Numbered from the stretch's first letter, positions 6,848-13,639 are shown. The stretch: DNA of 17,368 nucleotides from Clostridiales bacterium UBA1316 (GCA_002307055.1 DBTM01000011.1:1-17368), one strand, 5' to 3'. A program made the numbers and translations. The notes: generated by a model from the sequence alone, not told the origin.

Positions 6848-7777
6848 ATGTCAAAGACCAATAAAGTAATTATTCAGGTCTGCCTTTGCGGTGCCGGCAC
6901 CAAAAAAGATCAGGCTCCCACCGTCCCGTATTATGCCGAAGAGCTTGCCGAGCAGATAGTTGCCTGCGCCAAGGCCGGTGCTTCCGTAGCGCACATCCAT
7001 GTCCGCGAGGACAAAGAGGTCGCCGGAAAGATGGAGATCGGCTATAAATCCATGAGTCTCCAAAAGTTCACAGACGCTGTTGAAGTGACGCGCAAGGCTT
7101 GTAAAGCAGCCGGTGTCGACATCGTCATCAACCTTACCACATCCGGCGGCGAGTATGAAGACGTTAAGCGTCTGCAGCATCTTGGAGCCCTGAAGCCTGA
7201 AATGTGCTCCTTCGACCCCAACACGATCAACTGGGCCAACAGCTACATTTTTGAGAACAGCCCACGCTTCCTGAATCTCCTGAGCCAGGAAGTCGTCAAG
7301 CATGACATAAAGCCGGAGTTTGAAGTGTTTGACATCGGCCATCTTGACAGCGTCATGTACTACGTTAATAAATGGAATATCCCCCAGCCGCCCCACATTC
7401 AGTTCATTATGGGCGTCGGCGGCTCTCTTCCCGGCACCGCCGAGAACCTTGCCTTTATCGCAGGGAAGCTCCCGAAGGGTGCTACATGGTCCGTGTCCGG
7501 CATCGGCGGCAGGATTCATATGCCGATGATGCTCGCCGGTCTGGCCCTTGGCTGCGACGGTCTTCGTGTCGGTCTTGAGGATAATATCCTTTACGGCGTG
7601 AACCCCGACGGTTCCAAAGTCATCGCCACCAACCTCATGCTGGTCGAGCGTGCCGTAGCCCTATCCAAGCTGGCTGGCCGCGAAATTGCAACCGCTGATG
7701 ATGCCAGAGCGATTATGGGCATCACACGCAACTGCCTGCGCGACGAAGTGACCAGCGAACCGACCTTTAAAGTTTAA
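6848..7777 (+). CDS. BKACE (DUF849) beta-keto acid cleavage enzyme, candidate triacetate cleavage enzyme
   Basis: A 309-residue BKACE-family TIM-barrel enzyme, full length. Members condense a beta-keto acid with acetyl-CoA and release acetoacetate plus a new acyl-CoA. The zinc-binding His-x-His is AHIHVRED (His49, His51); the family glutamate is in GLRVGLEDN (Glu244). Other family blocks are VCLCGAG near the N-terminus, NLTTSGG (95-101), EVFDIGHL and GVGGSLPGT. With 3,5-dioxohexanoate as substrate the products would be acetoacetate and acetoacetyl-CoA, exactly what the neighbouring CoA-transferase and the upstream thiolase handle. The lysine-fermentation enzyme Kce is the best-known relative, but no lysine aminomutase or dehydrogenase genes accompany it here. 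ATG with GAAAGGAAG about seven bases upstream. Family certain; substrate inferred. Confidence 0.9.
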   Translation: MSKTNKVIIQVCLCGAGTKKDQAPTVPYYAEELAEQIVACAKAGASVAHIHVREDKEVAGKMEIGYKSMSLQKFTDAVEVTRKACKAAGVDIVINLTTSGGEYEDVKRLQHLGALKPEMCSFDPNTINWANSYIFENSPRFLNLLSQEVVKHDIKPEFEVFDIGHLDSVMYYVNKWNIPQPPHIQFIMGVGGSLPGTAENLAFIAGKLPKGATWSVSGIGGRIHMPMMLAGLALGCDGLRVGLEDNILYGVNPDGSKVIATNLMLVERAVALSKLAGREIATADDARAIMGITRNCLRDEVTSEPTFKV

Positions 7778-7797
7778 TAGATTAGTAAGAGGAAAAA

Positions 7798-7863
7798 GCT
7801 CCGGGTAACAAGCGTATGCGCTGCATCCGCCGGGATGCTTGCGCCTACCGGGATACCCGGAGC
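7798..7863. repeat. Nested hairpin between BKACE and CoA-transferase genes
   Basis: An outer 10-bp perfect stem (7798-7807 with 7854-7863) encloses an inner stem of six pairs (7823-7828 with 7833-7838) extended by GCGC pairing (7818-7821 with 7841-7844). The structure fills most of the 113-base gap and lies just upstream of the AGAGGAAG ribosome binding site of the next gene. No U-tract follows. It matches no riboswitch class I recognise. Confidence 0.65.
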
Positions 7864-7890
7864 GGTCTAGCATAAGAGAGGAAGTTAAAC

Positions 7891-8559
7891 TTGTCACAAG
7901 ACAAAGTAGTAGCACTTGAAAAAGCTATGGAAAAGCTGCGGGACGGTCTGACGCTTCTCGTTCCAGGCTTTGTCAATACCGGCGTACCGGAGACACTTAT
8001 CATAGGCATTATAGACAAAGGGTACACAAACCTCAACATTATCTCAAACAATACGAGCGTCAAAGGCCGCGGCATCGGCAGGCTGGTTCATGAGAATAGG
8101 ATTAAGCACATTACCTGCTCTCACATCGGCAGCAACACGGAGACTGTTGAAAAGGTTGTCGCCGGAGAGATTGATGTTACCTTCGTGCCGCAGGGGACAC
8201 TCTGCGAACGTGTTCGGGCCGGAGGCGCAGGCATCGGCGGCATTCTGACGCCGACAGGGCTCGGAACACCGATAGCCGCCGGAAAACCGATTATCGAAGT
8301 AGACGGCAGGCTCTTCCTTCTGGAAAAGCCGCTGCATGCCGATGTCGCCCTGATTCATGCGTGGAAAGCCGACAGAATGGGCAATGTCGTTTATCGCAGG
8401 ACAGCGCGCAACTTCAATCAGATTTTCGCCACTGCCGCTGATTTCGTGATTGTAGAAGCAGAAGAGATTGTTGAAGTAGGGGAGCTTGACCCCGACCAAA
8501 TCATGACGCCAGGCTGCCTGGTGGACATGGTTGTCAAAATTCAGGGGGCACAAGTTTGA
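7891..8559 (+). CDS. atoD: 3-oxoacid/acetate CoA-transferase, subunit A
   Basis: A 222-residue alpha subunit of a family I CoA-transferase (AtoD/CtfA type, usually about 220 residues). Recognisable blocks are LRDGLTLLVPGF (in place of the usual GxGG segment), NNTSV, VPQGTLCERVRAGGAG and the GILTPTGLGTPI block that shapes the CoA site. With subunit B it should move CoA between acetoacetyl-CoA or acetoacetate and acetate, acetyl-CoA or butyrate. Its place directly after the BKACE enzyme suggests it activates the acetoacetate released there. Start is TTG at 7891, supported by AGAGGAAG about eight bases upstream and by the N-terminal family alignment. Subunit B follows after an unusually long structured gap. 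Confidence 0.9.
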   Translation: MSQDKVVALEKAMEKLRDGLTLLVPGFVNTGVPETLIIGIIDKGYTNLNIISNNTSVKGRGIGRLVHENRIKHITCSHIGSNTETVEKVVAGEIDVTFVPQGTLCERVRAGGAGIGGILTPTGLGTPIAAGKPIIEVDGRLFLLEKPLHADVALIHAWKADRMGNVVYRRTARNFNQIFATAADFVIVEAEEIVEVGELDPDQIMTPGCLVDMVVKIQGAQV

Positions 8560-8627
8560 AAGTTAAATCTTTCAAACTGGGTTTTGTGTTTTTCGGGTAT
8601 TCCAACCCGAAATCCGGTCAAGCCGGA
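8553..8627. repeat. Three consecutive hairpins between CoA-transferase subunit genes
   Basis: Three inverted repeats follow one another: a perfect 10-bp stem with a 6-base loop (8553-8562 with 8569-8578, overlapping the end of subunit A), a perfect 8-bp stem with a 6-base loop (8591-8598 with 8605-8612) and a 5-bp stem with a 5-base loop (8613-8617 with 8623-8627). No T-run follows any of them. They occupy the roughly 105-base gap before subunit B. Confidence 0.7.
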
Positions 8628-8664
8628 CACAGCACAACTCTCCGGGAAAGGATTGACCATATTT

Positions 8665-9324
8665 ATGGATAAAAGAGAGCTTATTGCCTACAGAACAGCG
8701 AGATTTTTCAAAGACGGTGATCTTGTGAACTTAGGTATCGGCATGCCCACCGCCTGTATTAAATATCTTCCTGAGGGTGTCGATGTCTGGATCGATTCGG
8801 AAAATGGTGTTATCGGACTCAACGGAGCTCCCGAAGAGGGCGAAGAAGCGGATCCGAATGTTGTTGACGCTGCGGGCGCCGTGTCTCGGCTGCGTACCGG
8901 CGGCTGCTGTTTTGACAGCTTCACGTCCTTCGGACTGATCCGCGGCGGTCACGTTGCGGTCACGGTTCTTGGTGCTTATGAAGTCGACCAGGAAGGCAAT
9001 CTCGCCAACTGGACGGTTCCTGGCAAGACGGTTGCCGGTATGGGCGGCGCGATGGATCTCGTATCCGGCGCTCAGAGCGTTATCATCATGACCGATCACT
9101 GCGATAAAAAAGGCAATCCAAAAATACTCAAAAGGTGCACTCTGCCGTTAACAGCGGCGGGCGAGGTAGACTATATCGTGACGGAGCTGTGCGTCATTCA
9201 CCGGACCGATAAAGGGCTGGTTCTTGAGGAGCTTGCGCCCGATGTCACCGTTGAGGAGGTTATCTCCAAAACGGATGCAGTACTGATTATCCCTGAAGAA
9301 ATTGGGAGCATGATAAAAGAATGA
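8665..9324 (+). CDS. atoA: 3-oxoacid/acetate CoA-transferase, subunit B
   Basis: A 219-residue beta subunit of the family I CoA-transferase (AtoA/CtfB type, usually about 216-220 residues). The catalytic glutamate, which forms the glutamyl-CoA thioester, is Glu46 in the SENG motif (WIDSENGVIG). NLGIGMPT (22-29), SFTSFGLIRGGH and GAMDLVSGAQ are family blocks. An open frame extends upstream to TTG at 8584, but ATG 8665 gives the family-typical N-terminus MDKRELIAYR; the upstream part is hairpin sequence. The ribosome binding site (GGGAAAGGA, 8644-8652) is somewhat far from the ATG, and TTG 8653 is too close to it. The gene overlaps the following transporter by four bases (ATGA). Confidence 0.88.
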   Translation: MDKRELIAYRTARFFKDGDLVNLGIGMPTACIKYLPEGVDVWIDSENGVIGLNGAPEEGEEADPNVVDAAGAVSRLRTGGCCFDSFTSFGLIRGGHVAVTVLGAYEVDQEGNLANWTVPGKTVAGMGGAMDLVSGAQSVIIMTDHCDKKGNPKILKRCTLPLTAAGEVDYIVTELCVIHRTDKGLVLEELAPDVTVEEVISKTDAVLIIPEEIGSMIKE

Positions 9325-10742
9325 ACATCTATACTATCATTGGAATTGTTATAACACTCGTCGTTTTTATCGGTTTAAGTGTTTATGCCGGAACGCGTGT
9401 TAAAAATGCATCAGACTTTATTACTGGCGGCGGAAAGAGCGGCTCCTATATCGTGGCGGGCACAATCATGGGTACGCTCGTTGGTGGTTCGTCAACAATA
9501 GGTACGGCCCAGCTTGCTTATACGTATGGAATGTCCGCATGGTGGTTTACACTCGGCGGCGGTATCGCAGCGCTCATCCTGGCAATCGGTTTTGTGAAGA
9601 GATACCGACATTCCGGGGCCTCAACGCTTGTCGGCATCGTCTCAGCCGAGTACGGCAGAACTTCCGGTATGCTGGCTTCCGTTTTGTCGTCCGTGGGCAT
9701 CTTCGTCAATATTATTGCGCAGCTCCTCTCGGCGATTGCCGTTCTCGTCATCATACTTCCCGCAGTTGGTACAGTTCCAGCTATCATTATCGCGGCCATT
9801 TTAATGGTTATCTATGTTACTCTCGGCGGTATCAAGGGTGCCGGAATGGTTGGCATTCTGAAGCTGATTCTGCTCTATATCACCGTCGTTGTTTGCGCCG
9901 TCATGGTTCTTGTTTTGTCAAAAGGCTTTGACCCGCTTCTTGTACAGATCAACGCGCTGCAGCAGAATTTCGGCCTCTTTGCCCGCGGTTTCGGAATTGA
10001 CGCCGGGGCTGGAGCGTCCTTGATCTTTGGTGTCCTGACAACGCAGACCTATGGACAGGCGGTCATGGCCGGGAAAGATGACAAGGAAGCACGGCGCGGC
10101 GCATTAATCAGTACCTTTATGATCCCGCCGGTCGGTATCTGCGGTATCCTCGTTGGTCTGTTCATGCGGGTGCAAACCCCGATTGACGCAAATAAAGCGC
10201 AAATGACAAAAATTGCGGCAACAGCCTTAACGGAATTCATCAGTAAGCACATACCGCCGTTTCTTGGCGGCGTGATGCTGGCAACGCTGCTGTTTGCTGT
10301 CGTCGGTACTGGTGCGGGACTCGCACTCGGCATCAGCACCATCATCAACAATGACATAAGAAAGCAAATCACTAAGAAAGCGCCGGACACGAAAACCGAT
10401 CTGTTGTTTTCCAGAGTTTGCATTATAGTCGTTTTAGCTGTAGCTGTTGTAGCGGCGGCAATTCTTTATAAAACACCTATTCAGGTCTTCTCATATATAT
10501 CCATGGGGCTCAGAGGCGCCGTGATGTTCATGCCGCTCATACTGGCACTTTTTGCGAAAAACAAGATCAGAAAGGGTTATATGATTACCTCGATTATTGT
10601 TTCACCCGTTATCGTGCTGATCTTTGTCTTCTGGAAAGTCTTTACGTTTGATCCTCTGTTCCTGGGTCTGGCATTCAGTATCATCGTCAGCATTATCGGA
10701 CTGCTTGTGGGCAAAAAAAAGGATGGCACTCTGGCTGCCTGA
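9321..10742 (+). CDS. Sodium:solute symporter (SSS family)
   Basis: A 473-residue inner-membrane protein of the SSS family (about 13 hydrophobic helices expected; the N-terminus IYTIIGIVITLVVFIGLSVY is the first). Family hallmarks include the FITGGGKSG segment after helix 1, and the small-residue stretch GTLVGGSSTIGTAQLAY in helix 2 with TYGMSAWWF after it, the area of substrate and sodium sites in PutP/vSGLT-type proteins. Helix-breaking glycine-rich segments and the LGGIKGAGMVGILK loop are also typical. It is translationally coupled to CoA-transferase subunit B (ATGA overlap) and ends the operon at an intrinsic terminator. Substrate cannot be read from the sequence; uptake of a trihydroxybenzene or hydroxybenzoate, or exchange of a short-chain acid product, would fit the context. 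Confidence 0.9.
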   Translation: MNIYTIIGIVITLVVFIGLSVYAGTRVKNASDFITGGGKSGSYIVAGTIMGTLVGGSSTIGTAQLAYTYGMSAWWFTLGGGIAALILAIGFVKRYRHSGASTLVGIVSAEYGRTSGMLASVLSSVGIFVNIIAQLLSAIAVLVIILPAVGTVPAIIIAAILMVIYVTLGGIKGAGMVGILKLILLYITVVVCAVMVLVLSKGFDPLLVQINALQQNFGLFARGFGIDAGAGASLIFGVLTTQTYGQAVMAGKDDKEARRGALISTFMIPPVGICGILVGLFMRVQTPIDANKAQMTKIAATALTEFISKHIPPFLGGVMLATLLFAVVGTGAGLALGISTIINNDIRKQITKKAPDTKTDLLFSRVCIIVVLAVAVVAAAILYKTPIQVFSYISMGLRGAVMFMPLILALFAKNKIRKGYMITSIIVSPVIVLIFVFWKVFTFDPLFLGLAFSIIVSIIGLLVGKKKDGTLAA

Positions 10743-10764
10743 TCGTATAGGCTTCGTCATTGGT

Positions 10765-10792
10765 AAAACAGCTCTTTTCAGGGCTGTTTTTT
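10765..10792 (+). terminator. Intrinsic terminator of the catabolic operon
   Basis: An 11-pair stem with one T-G wobble (10765-10775 with 10780-10790) and a four-base loop ends in six consecutive T (10787-10792). It closes the cyclase-to-symporter unit. Confidence 0.85.
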
Positions 10793-10841
10793 CGTGGCGC
10801 GAAGGATAAGGGCAGATAACGATAAAACAGGCTGTAAAGGA

Positions 10842-10870
10842 TTGAAATATCGCAGCCTAAACGATATAAT
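10842..10870 (+). promoter_or_regulatory. Vegetative promoter for the lysR-mobB unit
   Basis: TTGAAA (10842-10847) and TATAAT (10865-10870) with a 17-base spacer form a near-consensus housekeeping promoter. Predicted start is near 10877, leaving about 64 bases of leader that includes a small GGGC/GCCC hairpin near 10894-10907. Confidence 0.78.
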
Positions 10871-10940
10871 GGAACGCAATTACAGATATTGGGCCGGTTT
10901 GCCCGCTGATGTCAAATAATGGGCTCGGAGGTGTGAGGCT

Positions 10941-11861
10941 TTGATCAACGAAGTTGCGGTGCGGTGTTTTTTAACGCTGGCAAAAACCCTCAGTTTTACG
11001 CAGACAGCCAAGCTCACGTTCATGACACAGCAGTCCGTCAGCAAATATATAGCCAAATTTGAAGAGGACGTGGGCTTTAAGCTCTTTATCAGAACACACC
11101 ATTATGTGATGCTGACGAAAGCCGGGGAATACTTTTATGAGCTGTTCGCAAAGCTTGACGAAGACTTTATAAAAGTGACGGAAAAGACAAAACAGTATTA
11201 CACCACTGTTTTCAACTCCATCCGAATCGGATATCTTGAATGGCTCGAAATATCGTCAGAAATTAATATCGCACTAAAAAACCTCAAGCAAGAGAATCCT
11301 GAATTGCGCTTTATTCCGGAGATGCATCCGCAATATAAGCTCATTGAGCTTTTTATGCTGAGAAAACTCGACCTGATCATTACGTATGCGGAGTTTGCCC
11401 CAAAAGGGACAGGTATTAAGAAAACAAAAGTGCTTGAAACGCCGCTTGTGCTGCTGGTATCCCCGGATAACCCGAAGGCAGTTGCGGGGGCAACGGTCGA
11501 TGATTTTAAAACAGAGCCGTTTATCAAAGCGGCGGCGAGCCATGAAACGAATTCAGACAGCCGCGCAAGGGCGAGGAGACAGTGCAGTGAACTGGGTTTC
11601 ACGCCGTCTGAAATTATTATATCGCCGAACATCGAATCGGCTTATATGGCAACGGAGTTCGGGCAGGGGGTTTTCGTCTCCACAATGCTCAGCCGAATGA
11701 GTCTGCATAGCGAGCTTATCTCATACACGGTCGGCAAAACGGAGGAGCTGCAGTGCTTCTGGCATGAGGATCAGGAAAATCCATCGATTGCGGCTTTTGC
11801 CGAGTATCTGGAGCAGACGCATTCTGTTCAGACGCATTCTGTTCAGACGCCTGCAAATTAA
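10941..11861 (+). CDS. LysR-type transcriptional regulator
   Basis: A 306-residue LysR-type regulator. The N-terminal winged helix covers residues 1-60 (FLTLAKTLSFTQTAKLTFMT, then QQSVSKYIAKFEEDVGFKLF). The rest is the two-lobed effector-binding domain, with the typical PLVLLVSPDNP segment near residue 168-178. Start is TTG at 10941 with CGGAGG about nine bases upstream; the LysR fold begins immediately, so no earlier start is needed. The C-terminus carries a short direct repeat, QTHSVQTHSVQT, not expected in the family. It has its own promoter, is not divergent from a target gene as classical LysR genes are, and is followed 21 bases later by mobB. It may control molybdenum-cofactor supply, the catabolic genes, or both; the effector cannot be inferred. 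Confidence 0.88.
   Translation: MINEVAVRCFLTLAKTLSFTQTAKLTFMTQQSVSKYIAKFEEDVGFKLFIRTHHYVMLTKAGEYFYELFAKLDEDFIKVTEKTKQYYTTVFNSIRIGYLEWLEISSEINIALKNLKQENPELRFIPEMHPQYKLIELFMLRKLDLIITYAEFAPKGTGIKKTKVLETPLVLLVSPDNPKAVAGATVDDFKTEPFIKAAASHETNSDSRARARRQCSELGFTPSEIIISPNIESAYMATEFGQGVFVSTMLSRMSLHSELISYTVGKTEELQCFWHEDQENPSIAAFAEYLEQTHSVQTHSVQTPAN
11814..11850 (+). repeat. 15-bp tandem repeat at the 3' end of the lysR gene
   Basis: The unit cagacgcattctgtt occurs twice exactly (11814-11828, 11829-11843), followed by the first seven bases of a third copy (11844-11850). It encodes QTHSV repeats. Because 15 is a multiple of three, slippage would change protein length by five residues without a frameshift. 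Confidence 0.9.
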
Positions 11862-11882
11862 GTTTTTTATTCGGGGGTTTAT

Positions 11883-12377
11883 ATGAACGGAATACCTGTT
11901 TATTCTTTTATAGCCTTTTCCAATACAGGCAAAACGACATTATTGGAAAAATTGATCCCCGAGCTCAATCGCCGGGGATTTCGCGTAGCGGTCATTAAGC
12001 ATGACGCTCATGAATTCGAAATTGACCACAAGGGCAAGGACAGCTGGCGGCTGACACAAGCCGGAGCGGCGGTGACGGTTATCGCTTCCCAGACGAAAGC
12101 AGCCGTTATGGAAAACCGTTATGTCCCTATTGAGGAGCTCATCACCAGAGTGCGTGATGTCGACATCATCCTGACAGAGGGTTATAAGCAAGGACTGTGG
12201 CCGAAAATTGCTCTGCAGCGGTCGGATAATGGAAAACCGCTGCCGATTCCGCCGGAGGAATGCCTGGTGATTATGACCGATATACCTGTTGAAACAGGTA
12301 CCCCATGCCTGGGACTTGACGATGTTGTGAAGCTCGCCGATATCATTGCCGGTGATATAAAAAGCAAATCAGTATAA
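11883..12377 (+). CDS. mobB: Molybdopterin-guanine dinucleotide biosynthesis protein B
   Basis: A 164-residue P-loop protein of the MobB family (usually about 160-175 residues). The Walker A motif is AFSNTGKTT (residues 11-19; Ala in place of the first Gly, as I recall also in E. coli MobB). KHDAHEFEIDHKGKDSWR (41-58) is the family signature, and EGYKQGLWPKI follows near residue 100. MobB binds GTP and assists MobA in attaching GMP to molybdopterin. The transhydroxylase at the start of the window belongs to the DMSO-reductase superfamily, which uses the bis-MGD form, so a mobB gene about 10 kb away fits joint function. GGGGG at 11873-11877 is a modest ribosome binding site. It is co-transcribed with the LysR gene (21-base gap) and ends at a terminator. 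Confidence 0.9.
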   Translation: MNGIPVYSFIAFSNTGKTTLLEKLIPELNRRGFRVAVIKHDAHEFEIDHKGKDSWRLTQAGAAVTVIASQTKAAVMENRYVPIEELITRVRDVDIILTEGYKQGLWPKIALQRSDNGKPLPIPPEECLVIMTDIPVETGTPCLGLDDVVKLADIIAGDIKSKSV

Positions 12378-12385
12378 AGTACGCG

Positions 12386-12429
12386 AAGCCAAGCGCCGAC
12401 GAAACCGGCACTTGGCTTATTTCTTTTTT
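12386..12429 (+). terminator. Intrinsic terminator after mobB, overlapping the 3' end of the convergent gene
   Basis: An eight-pair stem (12386-12393 with 12411-12418) continues after one mismatch into four more pairs (12395-12398 with 12406-12409), followed by ATTTCTTTTTT. The stem and T-tract overlap the stop codon and last codons of the convergent methyltransferase gene. The minus-strand side has no T-run, so it serves mobB. Confidence 0.82.
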
Positions 12430-13442
12430 GCGGCGATGATATCTCTGTTGATCGCTTGGTCCACGCGATGCTCAAACACATAATTCTCTCCGCTGAAAAC
12501 ATCAAAGCCGTTATCTTCAAAAATTTTGACCAGCTCTTTTCTGCTCAGTACGAATGTATTCCATGAAAGGACAATGATACCGTTTTTTATAAGCAAATCT
12601 TTCCAAACGGGCAAGCAGCTTATTAACAGTTCTTTTGGATTCCTGGTAAATTGGGATTGCTTTTCATTTGTGACACTGCTGTGCTGTATGCCGTACGGCA
12701 GGTCGCCGACGATGAAGTTGAAATAGTTCTTTTTATATAACTGGTTTGCGTAGAAGGAATTTCCGGAGATTATTTCAAACTCGCGGCATTCTTTGCTTTT
12801 AACGGCATCCTTCGTTTTTGAAATAGTGATATTATACCGGTGCGCTGTAAACAGTCTGTTTTTACCGCTGATTTTCTCCAGCTTGACCGTATGTTTATAT
12901 TTTTCTTTTTCTAAAAACTTTTTTAAAAAGTTATAGGCTTCCGTCACGACTTTTTCGCCGATCTCGATTCCGTAAACATCGTAGTTACAAACGAGTCCCT
13001 CAAATAAGGTGGTACCTTTGCCGGCAATCGGATCCAGCAGCTTTAATGTATCTGTCATACTAAAATCTGAAGAAAATACAGCAATGTTAATGAGTAAGCG
13101 TGTGAATATCTCATTAGTCTTGCCTGTATATTTCAATATTTTGCTGATGTTTTGGTCGACATATCCGAACGCCGACAGCTCTATAGGGATAAAGAAATGC
13201 GTGTCATACTTAAACAGCGCGAATATAAAGGATAATTGACTCAGAAGCTTCAAATCCTGAGCGGTCAAATCCTCGTCAGCTTCAAATATTAAGTATTGTA
13301 TACCCGCAATGTTCTGCAATCTGATATTTTGAATTTTAACGGACATCCTACCGGCGGCAATGGATAATTCGTTAAGAACAAAATTTTTGGATTCCTCAAA
13401 ATAAACCCTGTTATGACCCGGATGGCATAAAATAGCATACAT
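12417..13442 (-). CDS. TRM11/UPF0020-like SAM-dependent RNA methyltransferase
   Basis: About 341 residues. The C-terminal half is a Rossmann methyltransferase: SAM motif I is LLDPIAGKGTTLFEG, the acidic end of the next strand is VYGIEIG, and motif IV is VGDLPYGIQHS, a variant of the DPPYG motif used by enzymes that methylate exocyclic amino groups in tRNA guanosine or other nucleic-acid bases. The N-terminal 130 residues resemble the substrate-recognition half of TRM11-type proteins but no clear THUMP motif can be named. The ATG at 13442 is preferred over 13448 because GAGGG lies nine bases upstream of it against three for the other. The protein ends in AAKKK, encoded by the opposite-strand terminator T-tract. 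Target base and RNA are unknown. Confidence 0.78.
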   Translation of the reverse strand: MYAILCHPGHNRVYFEESKNFVLNELSIAAGRMSVKIQNIRLQNIAGIQYLIFEADEDLTAQDLKLLSQLSFIFALFKYDTHFFIPIELSAFGYVDQNISKILKYTGKTNEIFTRLLINIAVFSSDFSMTDTLKLLDPIAGKGTTLFEGLVCNYDVYGIEIGEKVVTEAYNFLKKFLEKEKYKHTVKLEKISGKNRLFTAHRYNITISKTKDAVKSKECREFEIISGNSFYANQLYKKNYFNFIVGDLPYGIQHSSVTNEKQSQFTRNPKELLISCLPVWKDLLIKNGIIVLSWNTFVLSRKELVKIFEDNGFDVFSGENYVFEHRVDQAINRDIIAAKKK

Positions 13443-13484
13443 ATTCATTAACCCTCAAAACCTGACGAATGACACATTTGAATC

Positions 13485-13513
13485 ATTGTATCATATGATA
13501 TCACTATTGTAAG
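13485..13513 (-). promoter_or_regulatory. Candidate promoter of the methyltransferase gene with a palindrome in the spacer
   Basis: On the minus strand CTTACA (13513-13508) and TACAAT (13490-13485) are 17 bases apart. A perfect 12-bp palindrome, tatcatatgata (13489-13500), overlaps the -10 edge and spacer, where a repressor could block polymerase. It is AT-rich, so chance is possible. Confidence 0.45.
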
Positions 13514-13565
13514 CATAAAATAGTACGGAGAAGAACAACGGCTATAATTGTTTGGCAAATAGAGG

Positions 13566-13595
13566 CAATCGAAAATGCTTTGAATAGTCATAATA
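13566..13595 (+). promoter_or_regulatory. Possible forespore (sigma-G-like) promoter for spoVT
   Basis: CATAATA (13589-13595) matches the forespore sigma -10 consensus fully; the pentamer CAATC 18 bases upstream (13566-13570) matches the -35 consensus at only three of five positions. In Bacillus subtilis spoVT is made in the forespore under sigma-G, so the position 45 bases before the start codon is suggestive. A TATAAT at 13543-13548 lacks a -35 partner. Confidence 0.4.
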
Positions 13596-13639
13596 ATACT
13601 GTGGATACTAATGTTGTAAAACAAGGGAGGGTCATAAAT

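Noticed and set aside
6851..7519. Long open frame of 222 codons on the minus strand
   Set aside because: It is a shadow of the BKACE gene, which has complete family motifs in the other strand.
7798..7863. Riboswitch in the gap before the CoA-transferase genes
   Set aside because: The structure is a simple nested hairpin without conserved riboswitch sequence blocks or a switching terminator.
8584..8664. Upstream TTG extension of CoA-transferase subunit B
   Set aside because: The extra codons are made of hairpin sequence, and the family N-terminus begins at ATG 8665.
1534..9324. Butyrate-synthesis operon (thiolase, hydroxyacyl-CoA dehydrogenase, CoA-transferase)
   Set aside because: No crotonase, butyryl-CoA dehydrogenase or electron-transfer flavoprotein genes are present, the dehydrogenase motif is atypical, and cyclase and BKACE genes have no place in that route.
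6848..9324. Lysine fermentation (Kce with CoA-transferase)
   Set aside because: No lysine aminomutase, diaminohexanoate dehydrogenase or aminobutyryl-CoA ammonia-lyase gene is in the window.
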